A DNA stretch of 64,000 bases from Ryuthela nishihirai (taxonomy: Eukaryota > Arthropoda > Arachnida > Araneae > Heptathelidae), in NCBI GenBank assembly GCA_038380435.1, contig JAWZYU010000034.1, positions 41,106,901 through 41,170,900 on the forward strand, given 5' to 3'. Below are positions 47,201 to 56,604 of the stretch, in pieces. Every line of letters begins with the position of its first letter. The first letter of the stretch is position 1. The translations under genes and the position numbers were made by a program. Below the pieces are notes generated by a model. That model worked only from the letters and a program-made list of their open reading frames with translations, made no database searches and was not told the DNA's origin.

Positions 47201-49420
47201 CAGTCCTCTGTACTAGTCTCTTCTTTACTACTTCATATTTTTACAATCCCAGTCCTCTGTACTAGTCTCTTCTTTACTATTTCATATTTTTACAATCCCA
47301 GTCCTCTGTACTAGTCTCTCCTTTACTACTTCATATTTTTACAATCCCAGTCCTCTGTACTAGTCTCTACTATTTCATATATTTGCAATCCTAGTCCTGT
47401 GTACTAGTCTCTTCTTTACTATTTCATATTTTTACAATCCCAGTCCTCTGTACTAGTCTCTTCTTTACTACTTCATATTTTTACAATCCCAGTCCTCTGT
47501 ACTAGTCTCTTCTTTACTATTTCATAGTTTTGCAATCCCAGTCCTCTGTACTAGTCTCTTCTTTACTGTTTCATACTTTTACAATCCCAGTCCTCTGTAG
47601 TAGTCTCCTCTTTACTATTTCATATTTTTACAATCCCAGTCCTGTGTACTAGTCTCTTCTTTACTATTTCATATTTTTACAATCCCAGTCCTCTGTACTA
47701 GTCTCTTCTTTACTATTCATATTTTTACAGTCCCAGTCCTCTGTACTAGTCTCTTCTTTACTATTTCATATTTTTACAATCCCAGACCTCTGTACTAGTC
47801 TCTTCTTTACTATTTCATATTTTTACAATCCCAGTCTTCTGTACTACTCTCTTCTTTACTACTTCATATTTTTACAATCCCAGTCCTCTGTACTAGTGTC
47901 TACTATTTCATATATTTGCAATCCTAGTCCTCTGTACTAGTCTCTTCTTTACTATTTCATATTTTTACAATCCCAGTCCTCTGTACTAGTCTCTTCTTTA
48001 CTCTTTCATATTTTTACAATCCCAGTCCTCTGTACTAGTCTCTTCTTTACTCTTTCATATTTTTACAATCCCAGTCCTCTGTACCAGTCTCTTCTTTACT
48101 ATTTCATATTTTTACAATCCCAGTCTTCTGTACTACTCTCTTCTTTACTACTTCATATTTTTACAATCCCAGTCCTCTGTACTAGTCTCTACTATTTCAT
48201 ATATTTGCAATCCTAGTCCTCTGTACTAGTCTCTTCTTTACTATTTCATATTTTTACAATCCCAGTCCTCTGTACTAGTCTCTTCTTTACTCTTTCATAT
48301 TTTTACAATCCCAGTCCTCTGTACTAGTCTCTTCTTTACTCTTTCATATTTTTACAATCCCAGTCCTCTGTACCAGTCTCTTCTTTACTATTTCATATTT
48401 TTACAATCCCAGTCTTTTGTACTACTCTCTTCTTTACTACTTCATATTTTTACAATCCCAGTCCTCTGTACTAGTCTCTACTATTTCATATATTTGCAAT
48501 CCTAGTCCTCTGTACTAGTCTCTTCTTTACTATTTCATATTTTTACAATCCCAGTCCTCTGTACTAGTCTCTTCTTTACTCTTTCATATATTTACAATCC
48601 CAGTCCTCTGTACTAGTCTCTTCTTTACTCTTTCATATTTTTACAATCCCAGTCCTCTGTACCAGTCTCTTCCTTACTATTTCATAGTTTTACAATCCCA
48701 GTCTTCTGTACTACTCTCTTCTTTACTACTTCATATTTTTACAATCCCAGTCCTCTGTACTAGTCTCTACTATTTCATATATTTGCAATCCTAGTCCTCT
48801 GTACTAGTCTCTTCTTTACTATTTCATATTTTTACAATCCCAGTCCTCTGTACTAGTCTCTTCTTTACTACTTCATATTTTTACAATCCCAGTCCTCTGT
48901 ACTAGTCTCTTCTTTACTATTTCATAGTTTTGCAATCCCAGTCCTCTGTACTAGTCTCTTCTTTACTGTTTCATACTTTTACAATCCCAGTCCTCTGTAG
49001 TAGTCTCCTCTTTACTATTTCATATTTTTACAATCCCAGTCCTGTGTACTAGTCTCTTCTTTACTATTTCATATTTTTACAATCCCAGTCCTCTGTACTA
49101 CTCTCTTCTTTACTATTCATATTTTTACAATCCCAGTCCTCTGTACTAGTCTCTTCTTTACTATTTCATATTTTTACAATCCCAGACCTCTGTACTAGTA
49201 TCTTCTTTACTATTTCATATTTTTACAATCCCAGTCCTCTGTACTAGTCTCTTCTTTACTACTTCATATTTTTACAATCCCAGTCCTCTGTACTAGTCTC
49301 TTCTTTACTACTTCATATTTTTACAATCCCAGTCCTCTGTACTAGTCTCTTCTTTACTATTTGATATTTTTACAATCCCAGTCCTCTGTACTAGTCTCTT
49401 CTTTACTATTTCATATTTTT

Positions 49421-49764
49421 CTTTTGCTCTCTACCTGCATTTTTCTTACTCTCCCTCCGTCAGTGCTGTCCTTTACCACCTTGTGTTTCCATTTTGCTGT
49501 CTGTCACTATTTTCCTTCTCCTATATACCACTGATTTCGTTTATTTTTTTGTTTTCCTTTTTCTCTCGGCTTTAAATTTTTTATCGCACCATCATTTTTT
49601 TTACCACTTTCCAATTTCCTTTCATTGTCTGTCTGAACTTTTCCTGCCTTATATATCAGCACATTTCTTCACAAATTTGTGTTTTATTTTTACTTTCTAC
49701 CTCAACTTTTCTTCTCCTGTTTATCAGCGCATTTATTTTTGGGACCTGTCTAACAGCACATTTC
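49421..49764. repeat. Pyrimidine-rich degenerate flank of the satellite (right)
   Basis: T-rich sequence with recurring 'ctgtctg', 'acttttc' and 'atcagc.catttctt' motifs at loose ~50-bp spacing. It encodes a hydrophobic-looking chance frame only. It continues after the SINE to about 50296. Confidence 0.5.
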
Positions 49765-49776
49765 TTTCCCAACTTG

Positions 49777-50157
49777 GGGCGGAGGTGGCTCAGTCGGTAG
49801 CGCGCCAGGCTCGTAATCTGTAGTTCCCAGGTTCGAGTCCCAGCTGGGTCAGCATTGAGATTTATCTCCGCAAAATTTTCCGCCCTGCCCACGGTCAGTA
49901 GGGGACACCGATGGGCTTGGAAAGGCCGTCGTCCGTCGGATGGGACGTTAAGCCGTGGCCCCGTGTGTGGGGAGCCATACCCTGTGCACGTTAAAGAACA
50001 TGCTAGATGGCCTTGACGAGAGACTACATCTGTCACCCAACAGCTGTTCCAGTGGGTCCCCTCCGCCAACCTTCTCTGAGCCTTCGGGGTCAATGTGACC
50101 TGGCCATTTAGCCCATGGTGTGCAAAAAAGTGCCGCTCAGAGGTAAAACAACCCAAC
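49777..50157 (+). mobile_element. Full-length SINE with 12-bp target-site duplication
   Basis: A 381-bp complete copy from 'gggcggaggtggctcag' to 'taaaacaacccaac'. It is flanked by 'tttcccaacttg' at 49765-49776 and 50158-50169 (12 bp, or 13 if a shared C is counted). A box 'tggctcagtcgg' and B box 'ggttcgagtcc' are intact. Confidence 0.95.
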
Positions 50158-50296
50158 TTTCCCAACTTGTGTTTACTTTTTACTCTATCTGAACTTTTCT
50201 TAGCACTGCTTTCCTTTACACTTGGCATTTCCCTGTTTTGCTCTCTCCGTGGTCTTTTCTTTTTCCGTTTCATTTGCCTTCTTTGTTCATCATAAG

Positions 50297-50393
50297 CAGG
50301 GGCGGGGCTTGGTTCAGCTGTAAGTTGGACTTCACAGGTTCGAATCCCAACTCCACCAGTGTTAAGATTTATCCCCAGAAACCCCTTATTTAT
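50297..50393 (+). mobile_element. SINE-like tRNA head fragment of another subfamily
   Basis: 'ggcttggttcagctgtaagt' and 'aggttcgaatcccaact' are A/B-box-like. The head is shorter between the boxes than in the main family, but the following 'gttaagatttatccccag' matches the main SINE's 'gttgagatttatctccgc'. No body or tail follows. Confidence 0.6.
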
Positions 50394-50556
50394 AAGGTTT
50401 TTTTTAAAGAAACCCTCTGACACTTGTCCATGAAATATGTGTTGGAATGTTTCCGCTGAGTTATCAAGCTGGCTTACTTCATGAAGAACAGGTCTAAGAG
50501 TTGACCAGAGACATTATTTTCTGAGTTTTTCTTTTGTTTCCAAGTTCTTTCCCCCT
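50394..50556. other. Unique sequence
   Basis: Nothing recognised. Confidence 0.4.
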
Positions 50557-50738
50557 GTTTTCTCTGGGCCTTCGAGGTCCTTGTGACCTGGCCATTTAGC
50601 CAATTGAGTGCAAAAAAGCGACCCTCAGAGATAAACCATCCCAACCCAACACGCCGGATGACCTTGATGGGTGGTTTCAGATGTTCAGATGTTCTACTTC
50701 CCCAACCTTCTCTGAGCCCTTTGGGTCCTTGTGACCTG
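50557..50738 (+). mobile_element. Diverged SINE tails, two in tandem
   Basis: 'gggccttcgaggtccttgtg' to 'gataaaccatcccaaccc', then 'acacgccggatgaccttgat' to 'gggtccttgtgacctg'. The second tail is cut at 'gacctg', where the 34-bp satellite begins. Confidence 0.8.
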
Positions 50739-50741
50739 TTA

Positions 50742-52328
50742 CCGATTCAATATTTCGGTCCCATTTCCCCAAAGATCATTTCAATATTTGTGCCCATCCT
50801 CCAAAGATCATTTCAGTATTTGAGTCCCATCCCCAATGATCATTTCAATGTTTGAGTTCCATCCCTACAATGATCATTTCAGTATTTGAGTCTCATCACT
50901 ACAATGATCATTTCAATATGTGGATACCATCCCTACAATGATCATTTCAATATTTGAGTCTCATCCCTATAATGATCATTTTAATATGTGGGTCCCATCC
51001 ATACAATGATCATTTCAGTATTTGAGTCTCATCCCTACAATGATCATTTCAATATGTGGATACCATCCCTACAATGATCATTTCAGTATTTGAGTCACAT
51101 CCCCCAATGATCATTTCAATATTTTGGTCCCATCCCTACAATGATCATTTCAATATTTGGGTCCCATCCCTACAATGATCATTTCAGTATGTGGGTCCCA
51201 TCCCTACAATGATCATTTCAGTATTTGAGTCTCATCCCTACAATGATCATTTCAATATGTGGGTCCCATCCCTACAATGATCATTTCAGTATTTGAGTCT
51301 CGTTCCTACAATGATCATTTCAATATGTGGATACCATCCCTACAATGATCATTTCAGTATTTGAGTCTCATCCCTACAATGATCATTTTAATATGTGGAT
51401 CCCATCCATACAATGATCATTTCAGTATTTGAGTCTCATCCCTACAATGATCATTTCAATATGTGGATACCATCCCTACAATGATCATTTCAGTATTTGA
51501 GTCACATCCCCCAATGATCATTTCAATATTTTGGTCCCATCCCTACAATGATCATTTCAATATTTGGGTCCCATCCCTACAATGATCATTTCAGTATGTG
51601 GGTCCCATCCCTACAATGATCATTTCAGTATTTGAGTCTCATCCCTACAATGATCATTTCAGTATTTGAGTCTCATCCCTACAATGATCATTTCATATGT
51701 GGGTACCATCCCTACAATGATCATTTCAGTATTTGAGTCACATCCCCCAATGATCATTTCAATATTTTGGTCCCATCCCTACAATGATCATTTCAATATT
51801 TGGGTCCCATCCCTACAATGATCATTTCAGTATGTGGGTCCCATCCCTACAATGATCATTTCAGTATTTGAGTCTCATCCCTACAATGATCATTTCAATA
51901 TGTGAGTCCCATCCCTACAATGATCATTTCAGTATTTGAGTCTCGTTCCTACAATGATCATTTTAATATGTGGATCCCATCCATACAATGATCATTTCAG
52001 TATTTGAGTCTCAACCCTACAATGATCATTTCAGTATTTGAGTCCCATCCCCCAATGATCATTTCAATATTTTGATCCCATCCCTATAATGATCATTTCA
52101 ATATTTGGGTCCCATCCCTACAATGATCATTTCAATATGGGGGTCCCATCCCTACAATGATCATTTCAGTATTTGAGTCTCATCCCTACAATGATCATTT
52201 CAGTATTTGAGTCTCATCCCTACAATGATCATTTCATATGTGGGTACCATCCCTACAATGATCATTTCAGTATTTGAGTCCCATGCTCTCAATGATCGTT
52301 TCAATATTTGGGTCCCATCCTTCTAATG
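50742..52328 (+). repeat. 34-bp satellite, about 46 copies
   Basis: Monomer 'atttcaatatttgggtccca' plus 'tccctacaatgatc' (34 bp), each with the palindrome TGATCA. Two monomer types partly alternate: 'cagtatttgagtctc' and 'caatatgtgg.ta/cc'. A higher-order block starting 'tgagtcacatcccccaatg' recurs at 51091, 51498 and 51734. First and last units are diverged, as expected at array edges. Confidence 0.95.
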
Positions 52329-53022
52329 ACGAACATCCTATTAAAGAAAACGAAAGAGAATAGCAAGATTTTCATAATGATCATTTTATGTCCAAAACTT
52401 TCATACATGACTGGTTGTGACCCGAAAAGTGATTGCTAAAAAGTTCTTTCTGGAGAAAAACATTTATTTTTCTATGTCCACGTCTTGTTAAAAAACGTTA
52501 AACGATAAATAAAAGGTTTTATTTTTGCGTAGTTCTTGTTTATCCATTACACGTGAATTAAATACTGTCTAAGCTGCACTAAACAATTATCTGTAGCTTA
52601 GACAGTATTTTGGCTGTTAGTCTTAGTTCAAAAGAAGAGACAAAATCTTTTAAATTTCCTCTTACATCTCGAATCTCTCTTTGAGATAAGTGACATTTTC
52701 TTGGACTTCCATTGCTTTTCTGTTTTATGTCTGACAACTTTTATTTTATTGGATCAAAAATCGTTTTCTTACCAATATGGAAAAAGTTATCATAAGTGTT
52801 TCCTGAAGTTGTTTAATATGGAAGAATTTTATCTAAAACGATGCAAAGTGTTTAATAACAAGATTTTTTAGCCTTTTTTTTGGCCACGTGGTGGGAATTA
52901 GATTGCTAATAAACAAGACCTAGACAAAAAAAAAATGGAGATAATTTCGGTGTTATACCGACTTAAAGCCAAATTTGATGCTCGTTAACTTATACAGTAA
53001 AAGAAGCTTTTTTATGATTGGG
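52329..53022. other. Unique sequence containing a hairpin repeat
   Basis: Apart from the 52524-52615 hairpin repeat, no gene or known repeat is recognised. Confidence 0.45.
52524..52615. repeat. Short interspersed hairpin repeat, copy 1
   Basis: Perfect 16-bp arms 'aaatactgtctaagct' (52560-52575) and 'agcttagacagtattt' (52595-52610) with a 19-nt loop. They are preceded by 'tttgcgtagttcttgttta' and 'ccattacacgtgaatt'. The whole ~92-bp block recurs at 55749-55841, so it is a repeat family, not a lone hairpin. Confidence 0.85.
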
Positions 53023-53068
53023 ATGTTTTATCTGTGAGGGGACACATTTTATTTACTTACAATGGGCT
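53023..53068 (-). mobile_element. SINE tail remnant
   Basis: 'gatgttttatctgtgagg' and 'acaatgggctaaat' match the tail. It is cut at 'aaat' by the hAT-like terminus. Confidence 0.6.
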
Positions 53069-53153
53069 AAATCAGAGGTTCCCAAACTTATTTGTTCTAC
53101 CGCCCCCTTTTCAGAAAAAAAAAAAAAATTACTCAGCGACTCCCTGGAAATCT

Positions 53154-53547
53154 GGGGCGGGTGTGGCTCAGTCGGTAGCGCGCCAGGCTCGTAATCGGTA
53201 GTTCCCAGGTTCGAGTCCCAGCTGGGTCAGCGTTCAGATTTATCTCCGCAAAATTCCCCGCCCTGCCCACGGTCAGTAGGGGACACCGATGGGCTTGGAA
53301 AGGCCGCCGTCCGTCGAATGGGACGTTAAGCCGTGGCCCCGTGTGCGGGAGAGACATACCCTGTGCACATTAAAGAACACTTTGGATGGCCTTGACGGGA
53401 AGCTACCATATGTCTCCCAACAGCTGTTCCAGTGGGTCCCCTCCCCCAACCTTCTCTGAGCCTTTGGGGTCCATGTGACCTGGCCATTTAGCCCATGGTG
53501 TGCAAAAAAGTGCCGCTCAGAGGTAAAACAACCCAGCCCAAACCCAA
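53154..53547 (+). mobile_element. Full-length SINE with exact 12-bp target-site duplication
   Basis: Complete head, body and tail, ending in a longer (AACCC)-like run ('acccagcccaaacccaa'). The duplication 'ccctggaaatct' is at 53142-53153 and 53548-53559. It sits inside the hAT-like sequence, so it is younger than that element. Confidence 0.95.
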
Positions 53548-53831
53548 CCCTGGAAATCTATCTTCTTTAAGCGAACAAACAGAAAGATTTGCGTTTTTTA
53601 TGTATCTATATTTCTACCTACGTCCTACAACATAGTAAAAAAAGATGTTGTTGTAAATAAGACACCTTGAAACTTGAAATTATAAAATTATTTGTTAAAA
53701 TCAACCATAGTAACATTCGACCTACAGTCGCTCAAAAACGTATCCGAACACTATGGTTGATTACAGAATTCAGAAAAAATATCTGGCAACGATTTTTTTA
53801 GAAGTTAGTGATCTGGCAACCTTCGTGTCAC

Positions 53832-54051
53832 GTGGTATAGCCCATTTTAGGAAACATTGGGCTAACTGATCGGGTCACAAGGACCCCGAAGGCTCAGAGA
53901 AGGGTGGGATCCCAATGAACAGTTGTTAGGAGACATATGGTAGCCTCCCGTCAAGACCATACGTGTTCTTTAAAGTTTACAGGGTATGTCTCTTCCGCAC
54001 AAGGGGCCACGGCTTAACGTCTCATTTGAAGGACGTCAACCTTTCCAAACT
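53832..54051 (-). mobile_element. Partial SINE within a MITE; near-duplicate of 54548-54770
   Basis: 'tatagcccattttaggaaac' to 'gtcaacctttccaaactca'. The same ~220 bp, sharing diagnostic changes such as 'tgggctaactgatc' and 'catacgtgttctt', starts at 54548. It stops in the SINE body, so this is a copied fragment and not an independent full insertion. Confidence 0.85.
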
Positions 54052-54295
54052 CACTCACGGAAATATTGAGCGTGTGCAGTTACCGTTCACAGCAAACTGG
54101 AGCGGTTGCGGTTAATGTTCACAGCACATTGGATCGTGTAAGCTCACAAAGACCTGGATCGTGTGGGCTCACTCACGGAAATATTGAGCGTGTGCAGTTA
54201 CCGTTCACAGTAAACTGGAGCGTGTGCAGTAACTGCACACGCTCCAGTTTGCTGTGAACGGTAACTGGAGCGTGTATAATTGCTGTGCACGCTCC
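54052..54295. repeat. Fold-back repeat block inside the MITE
   Basis: 'cactcacggaaatattgagc' plus 'gtgtgcagttaccgttcaca' occurs twice (about 54052 and 54168). A near-perfect palindrome of 33-bp arms (one mismatch) lies at 54198-54230 and 54232-54264 around a single central A. Motif 'ctggagcgtgt' recurs throughout. Confidence 0.85.
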
Positions 54296-54547
54296 AGATA
54301 TTTTTCCTGAATTCTGTAATCACGTGACACGAAGGGTTGCCAGATCACTAATTTCTAAAAAAATCGTTGCCAGATATTTTTTCTGAATTCTGTAATCGAC
54401 CATAGTGTTCGGATACTTTTTTAAGCGACTGTACGAACGGTTTTTCAAAATTTTCTTATCTTTCCTTTTTTCTTTATGCTTCCACAGCCCCCCAATTGCA
54501 CCCGAGGCTACTACCGACCCCCTAGATCGTTTCAGCGCCCCCAGGGG

Positions 54548-54905
54548 GTGGTATAGCCCATTTTAGGAAACATTGGGCTAACTGATCAGGTCACAAGGAC
54601 CCCGAAGGCTCAGAGAAGGTTGGGATCCCAATGAACAGCTGTTAGGAGACAGATGGTAGCCTCCCGTCAAGACCATACGTGTTCTTTAACGTTCACAGGA
54701 TATGTCTCTTCCGCACAAGGGGCCACGGCTTAACGTCTCATTTGAAGGACGTCAACCTTTCCAAACTCATTGGTGTTCCTTTTCTGACAGAAAGTAGAGT
54801 GAGGGTATAGCGCAGATTAATATCAACGCTGTCACTGGTGGGACTCCAACCTGGGAATGCAGATTACGAGCCTGGCGCGCTACCGAATGTGCCGCTCTCA
54901 CCCCT
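54548..54905 (-). mobile_element. SINE, divergent subfamily
   Basis: Tail ('tagcccattttaggaaaca'), body ('cggcttaacgtctcatttg') and head ('ggcgcgctaccgaatgtgcc') are in order. It is the apparent source of the 53832-54051 fragment. Confidence 0.82.
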
Positions 54906-54925
54906 GTTTCTATGGTAAAATGGGT

Positions 54926-55300
54926 CGGGTTGTTGTACCTCTGAGCGGCAATTTTTCGCACACCATGGGCTAAATGAGCAGGTCACAAGGACCCCGAAGG
55001 CTCAGAGAAGGTTGGGGGGGACCCACTGGAACAGCTGTTGGGAGACAGATGGTAGCCTCCCGTCAAGGCCATCTAGTGTGTTCTTTAACGTGAGAGGGTA
55101 TGGTTCTGTCGTACACGGGGCCACGGCTTAACGTTCCATCCGACGGACGGCGGCCTTTCCAAGCCCATCGGTGTCCCCTACTGACCGTGGGTAAGGCGGG
55201 GAGTTTTGCGGAGATAAATCTCAAGCTGACCCAGCAGGGACTCGAACCTGGGAACTACAGATTACGAGCCTGGCGCGCTACCGAATGTGCCGCTCTCACC
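54926..55300 (-). mobile_element. SINE, first copy of a ~398-bp tandem duplication
   Basis: Tail from 'gggttgttgtacctctgag' to head 'ggcgcgctaccgaatgtgcc'. It is almost identical to the next copy, including the shared 'cgtgagagggtatggttctg' variant. Its head end has become the 'gccgctctcaccc' sequence of the older neighbour, which implies recombination between heads. Confidence 0.9.
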
Positions 55301-55323
55301 CTTGTTTCTATGGTAAAATGGGT

Positions 55324-55700
55324 CGGGTTGTTGTACCTCTGAGCGGCAATTTTTCGCACACCATGGGCTAAATGAGCAGGTCACAAGGACCCCGAAGGCT
55401 CAGAGAAGGTTGGGGGGGGGACCCACTGGAACAGCTGTTGGGAGACAGATGGTAGCCTCCCGTCAAGGCCATCTAGTGTGTTCTTTAACGTGAGAGGGTA
55501 TGGTTCTGTCGTACACGGGGCCACGGCTTAACGTTCCATCCGACGGACGGCGGCCTTTCCAAGCCCATCGGTGTCCCCTACTGACCGTGGGCAAGGCGGG
55601 GAGTTTTGCGGAGATAAATCTCAAGCTGACCCAGCAGGGACTCGAACCTGGGAACTACAGATTACGAGCGTGGCGCGCTATCGACTGAGCCACCCCCCGC
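55324..55700 (-). mobile_element. SINE, second copy of the tandem duplication
   Basis: Same sequence as 54926-55300 with a normal head ('gactgagccaccccccgcc'). The pair is bounded by 'ctatggtaaaat' (54910-54921, repeated at 55308-55319) and 'ctatagtaaaat' (55704-55715), a 12-bp target-site duplication with one mismatch. One original insertion was later duplicated. Confidence 0.9.
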
Positions 55701-55748
55701 CCTCTATAGTAAAATTTTACTGTAAGATGAGTTAAAGGCCACATCAAA

Positions 55749-55841
55749 TTTGCGTAGTTCTTGTTTACCCATTACACGTGAATTAAATATTGTCTAAGCT
55801 GCACAAAAACAATTTCCTGCAGCTTAGGCAGTATTTTGGCT
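55749..55841. repeat. Short interspersed hairpin repeat, copy 2
   Basis: Arms 'aaatattgtctaagctgc' and 'gcagcttaggcagtattt' pair over 18 positions. The two mismatches against a perfect palindrome are both G-U pairs in RNA. Flanking 'tttgcgtagttcttgttta' and 'cattacacgtgaatt' match copy 1 at 52524. Confidence 0.85.
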
Positions 55842-55936
55842 AAATCCCAAATTAAAAAAATGTAATCGGTTATTATTTAAAGAGATATTGAAGCCGAAAT
55901 ATCTAACAGCTACTATGTTCAGTCTTAAGAAGCGTG
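55842..55936. other. Unique sequence
   Basis: Nothing recognised. Confidence 0.4.
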
Positions 55937-56458
55937 GGGCGGGGGTGGCTCAGTCGGTAGCGCGCCAGGCTGTAATCAGGGTGAACGTTGAGATTTATCT
56001 CCGCAAAATTCCCCGCCCTGCCCACGGTCAGTAGGGGACACCGATGGGCTTTAAAAGGCCGCCGTCCGTCGGATGGGACGTTAAGCTGTGGTCCCGTGTG
56101 CGTTAGAGCCATACCCTGTGCACGTTAAAGAACACGCTGGTTGGCCTTGACGGGAGGCTACCATTTGTCTCCCACAGCTGTTCCAGTGGGTCTCCTCCCC
56201 CAACCTTCTCTGAGCCTTCGGGGTCCATGTGACCTGGCCATTTAGCCCATGGTGTGCAAAAAAGTTCCGCTCAGAGGTAAAACAACCCAACGTTAAAGAA
56301 CATGCTGAATGGCCTTGACGGGAGGCTACCATCTGTCTCTCAACAGCTGTTCCAGTGGGTCTCCTACCCCAACCTTCTCTGAACCTTCGGGGTCCTTGTC
56401 ACCTGCCATTTAGCTCATGGTGTGCAAAAAAAGTGCCGCTCAGAGGTAAAACAACCCA
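55937..56458 (+). mobile_element. SINE with B box deleted and tail duplicated
   Basis: A box 'tggctcagtcggtagcgcg' is intact, but the head jumps from 'gccaggctgtaatc' to 'agggtgaacgttgag', losing the B box. Body and first tail follow, then a second tail joined at 'acaacccaacgttaaagaac', ending at 56458. Pol III transcription of this copy is unlikely. Confidence 0.9.
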
Positions 56459-56604
56459 ATTGTCGAATCCTTCTAATAATATTCGTAGGCCTTGTTTTGC
56501 TTCTTCCCCTTTTAGCATTTATCCTAAATTCTATTTCTACCGTTTACGTTATGTTTATATTATTTCGAATTTTCTCTATTTTTAGTTTGGACTGATGCGT
56601 GCTA

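Larger units (their letters stand above)
18833..49420 (+). repeat. 30.6-kb satellite of a 49-bp monomer (about 620 copies)
   Basis: The monomer runs 'actagtctcttctttactat', 'ttcatatttttacaatccca', 'gtcctctgt' (49 bp). The first two spacings measured (18853 to 18902) confirm the period. The plus strand is 73% pyrimidine with only three G per consensus monomer. Variant monomers recur in fixed orders, for example 'cactaatctgtactag', 'tcatatatttgcaatccta' (shortened unit), 'cagactctgtactag' and 'ctgtagtagtctcc'. Short indels exist but no foreign insertion was seen in 30 kb, although SINEs and MITEs crowd both sides. Apparent ~60-codon frames (for example at 32931, 34496, 37711) are identical satellite read-throughs, not genes. 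Confidence 0.97.
53725..54431. mobile_element. Tc1/mariner-type palindromic MITE with inserted SINE and fold-back DNA
   Basis: Both termini are intact: left 'cagtcgctcaaaaacgtatc' after TA (53723-53724), right '...agcgactg' before TA (54432-54433). Arms carry 'gattacagaattcag', 'atatctggcaacgat' and 'tagtgatctggcaacc'. The usual centre 'gtcacgtgac' is interrupted at about 53832 by a partial SINE (to about 54051), then a block of short direct and inverted repeats (54052-54295). Family copies without these inserts are ~221 bp. Confidence 0.85.
53069..54556. mobile_element. hAT-like non-autonomous element, interrupted
   Basis: The left end 'cagaggttcccaaact' resembles hAT terminal inverted repeats ('CAG.GGTTC.CAAACT' type). 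It is followed by 'ctaccgccccctttt', and the right part (54488-54556) holds 'cgaccccctagatcg' and 'agcgcccccagggggtgg'. Similar C-runs occur near hAT ends. No matching right terminal repeat or 8-bp duplication was found, so the boundary is approximate. It contains a SINE (53154-53547) and a composite MITE (53725-54431). The family call comes from general resemblance only. Confidence 0.45.

Noticed and set aside
18833..49420. CRISPR-like array
   Set aside because: Monomers are contiguous with no unique spacers. The context is a eukaryotic satellite.
49494..49823. 109-codon hydrophobic plus-strand frame
   Set aside because: T-rich low-complexity sequence running into a SINE head.
49777..49860. 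Functional tRNA genes (here and at other SINE heads)
   Set aside because: Acceptor stems do not pair, and each head continues into the same SINE body. They are pol III-type SINE heads.
50742..52328. CRISPR-like array of 34-bp repeats
   Set aside because: There are no spacers between units; variation is substitution within one continuous tandem repeat.
52524..52615. Helitron 3' end (hairpin near a terminus)
   Set aside because: No CTRR follows the hairpin, and the shared region in the two copies does not end as a Helitron would.
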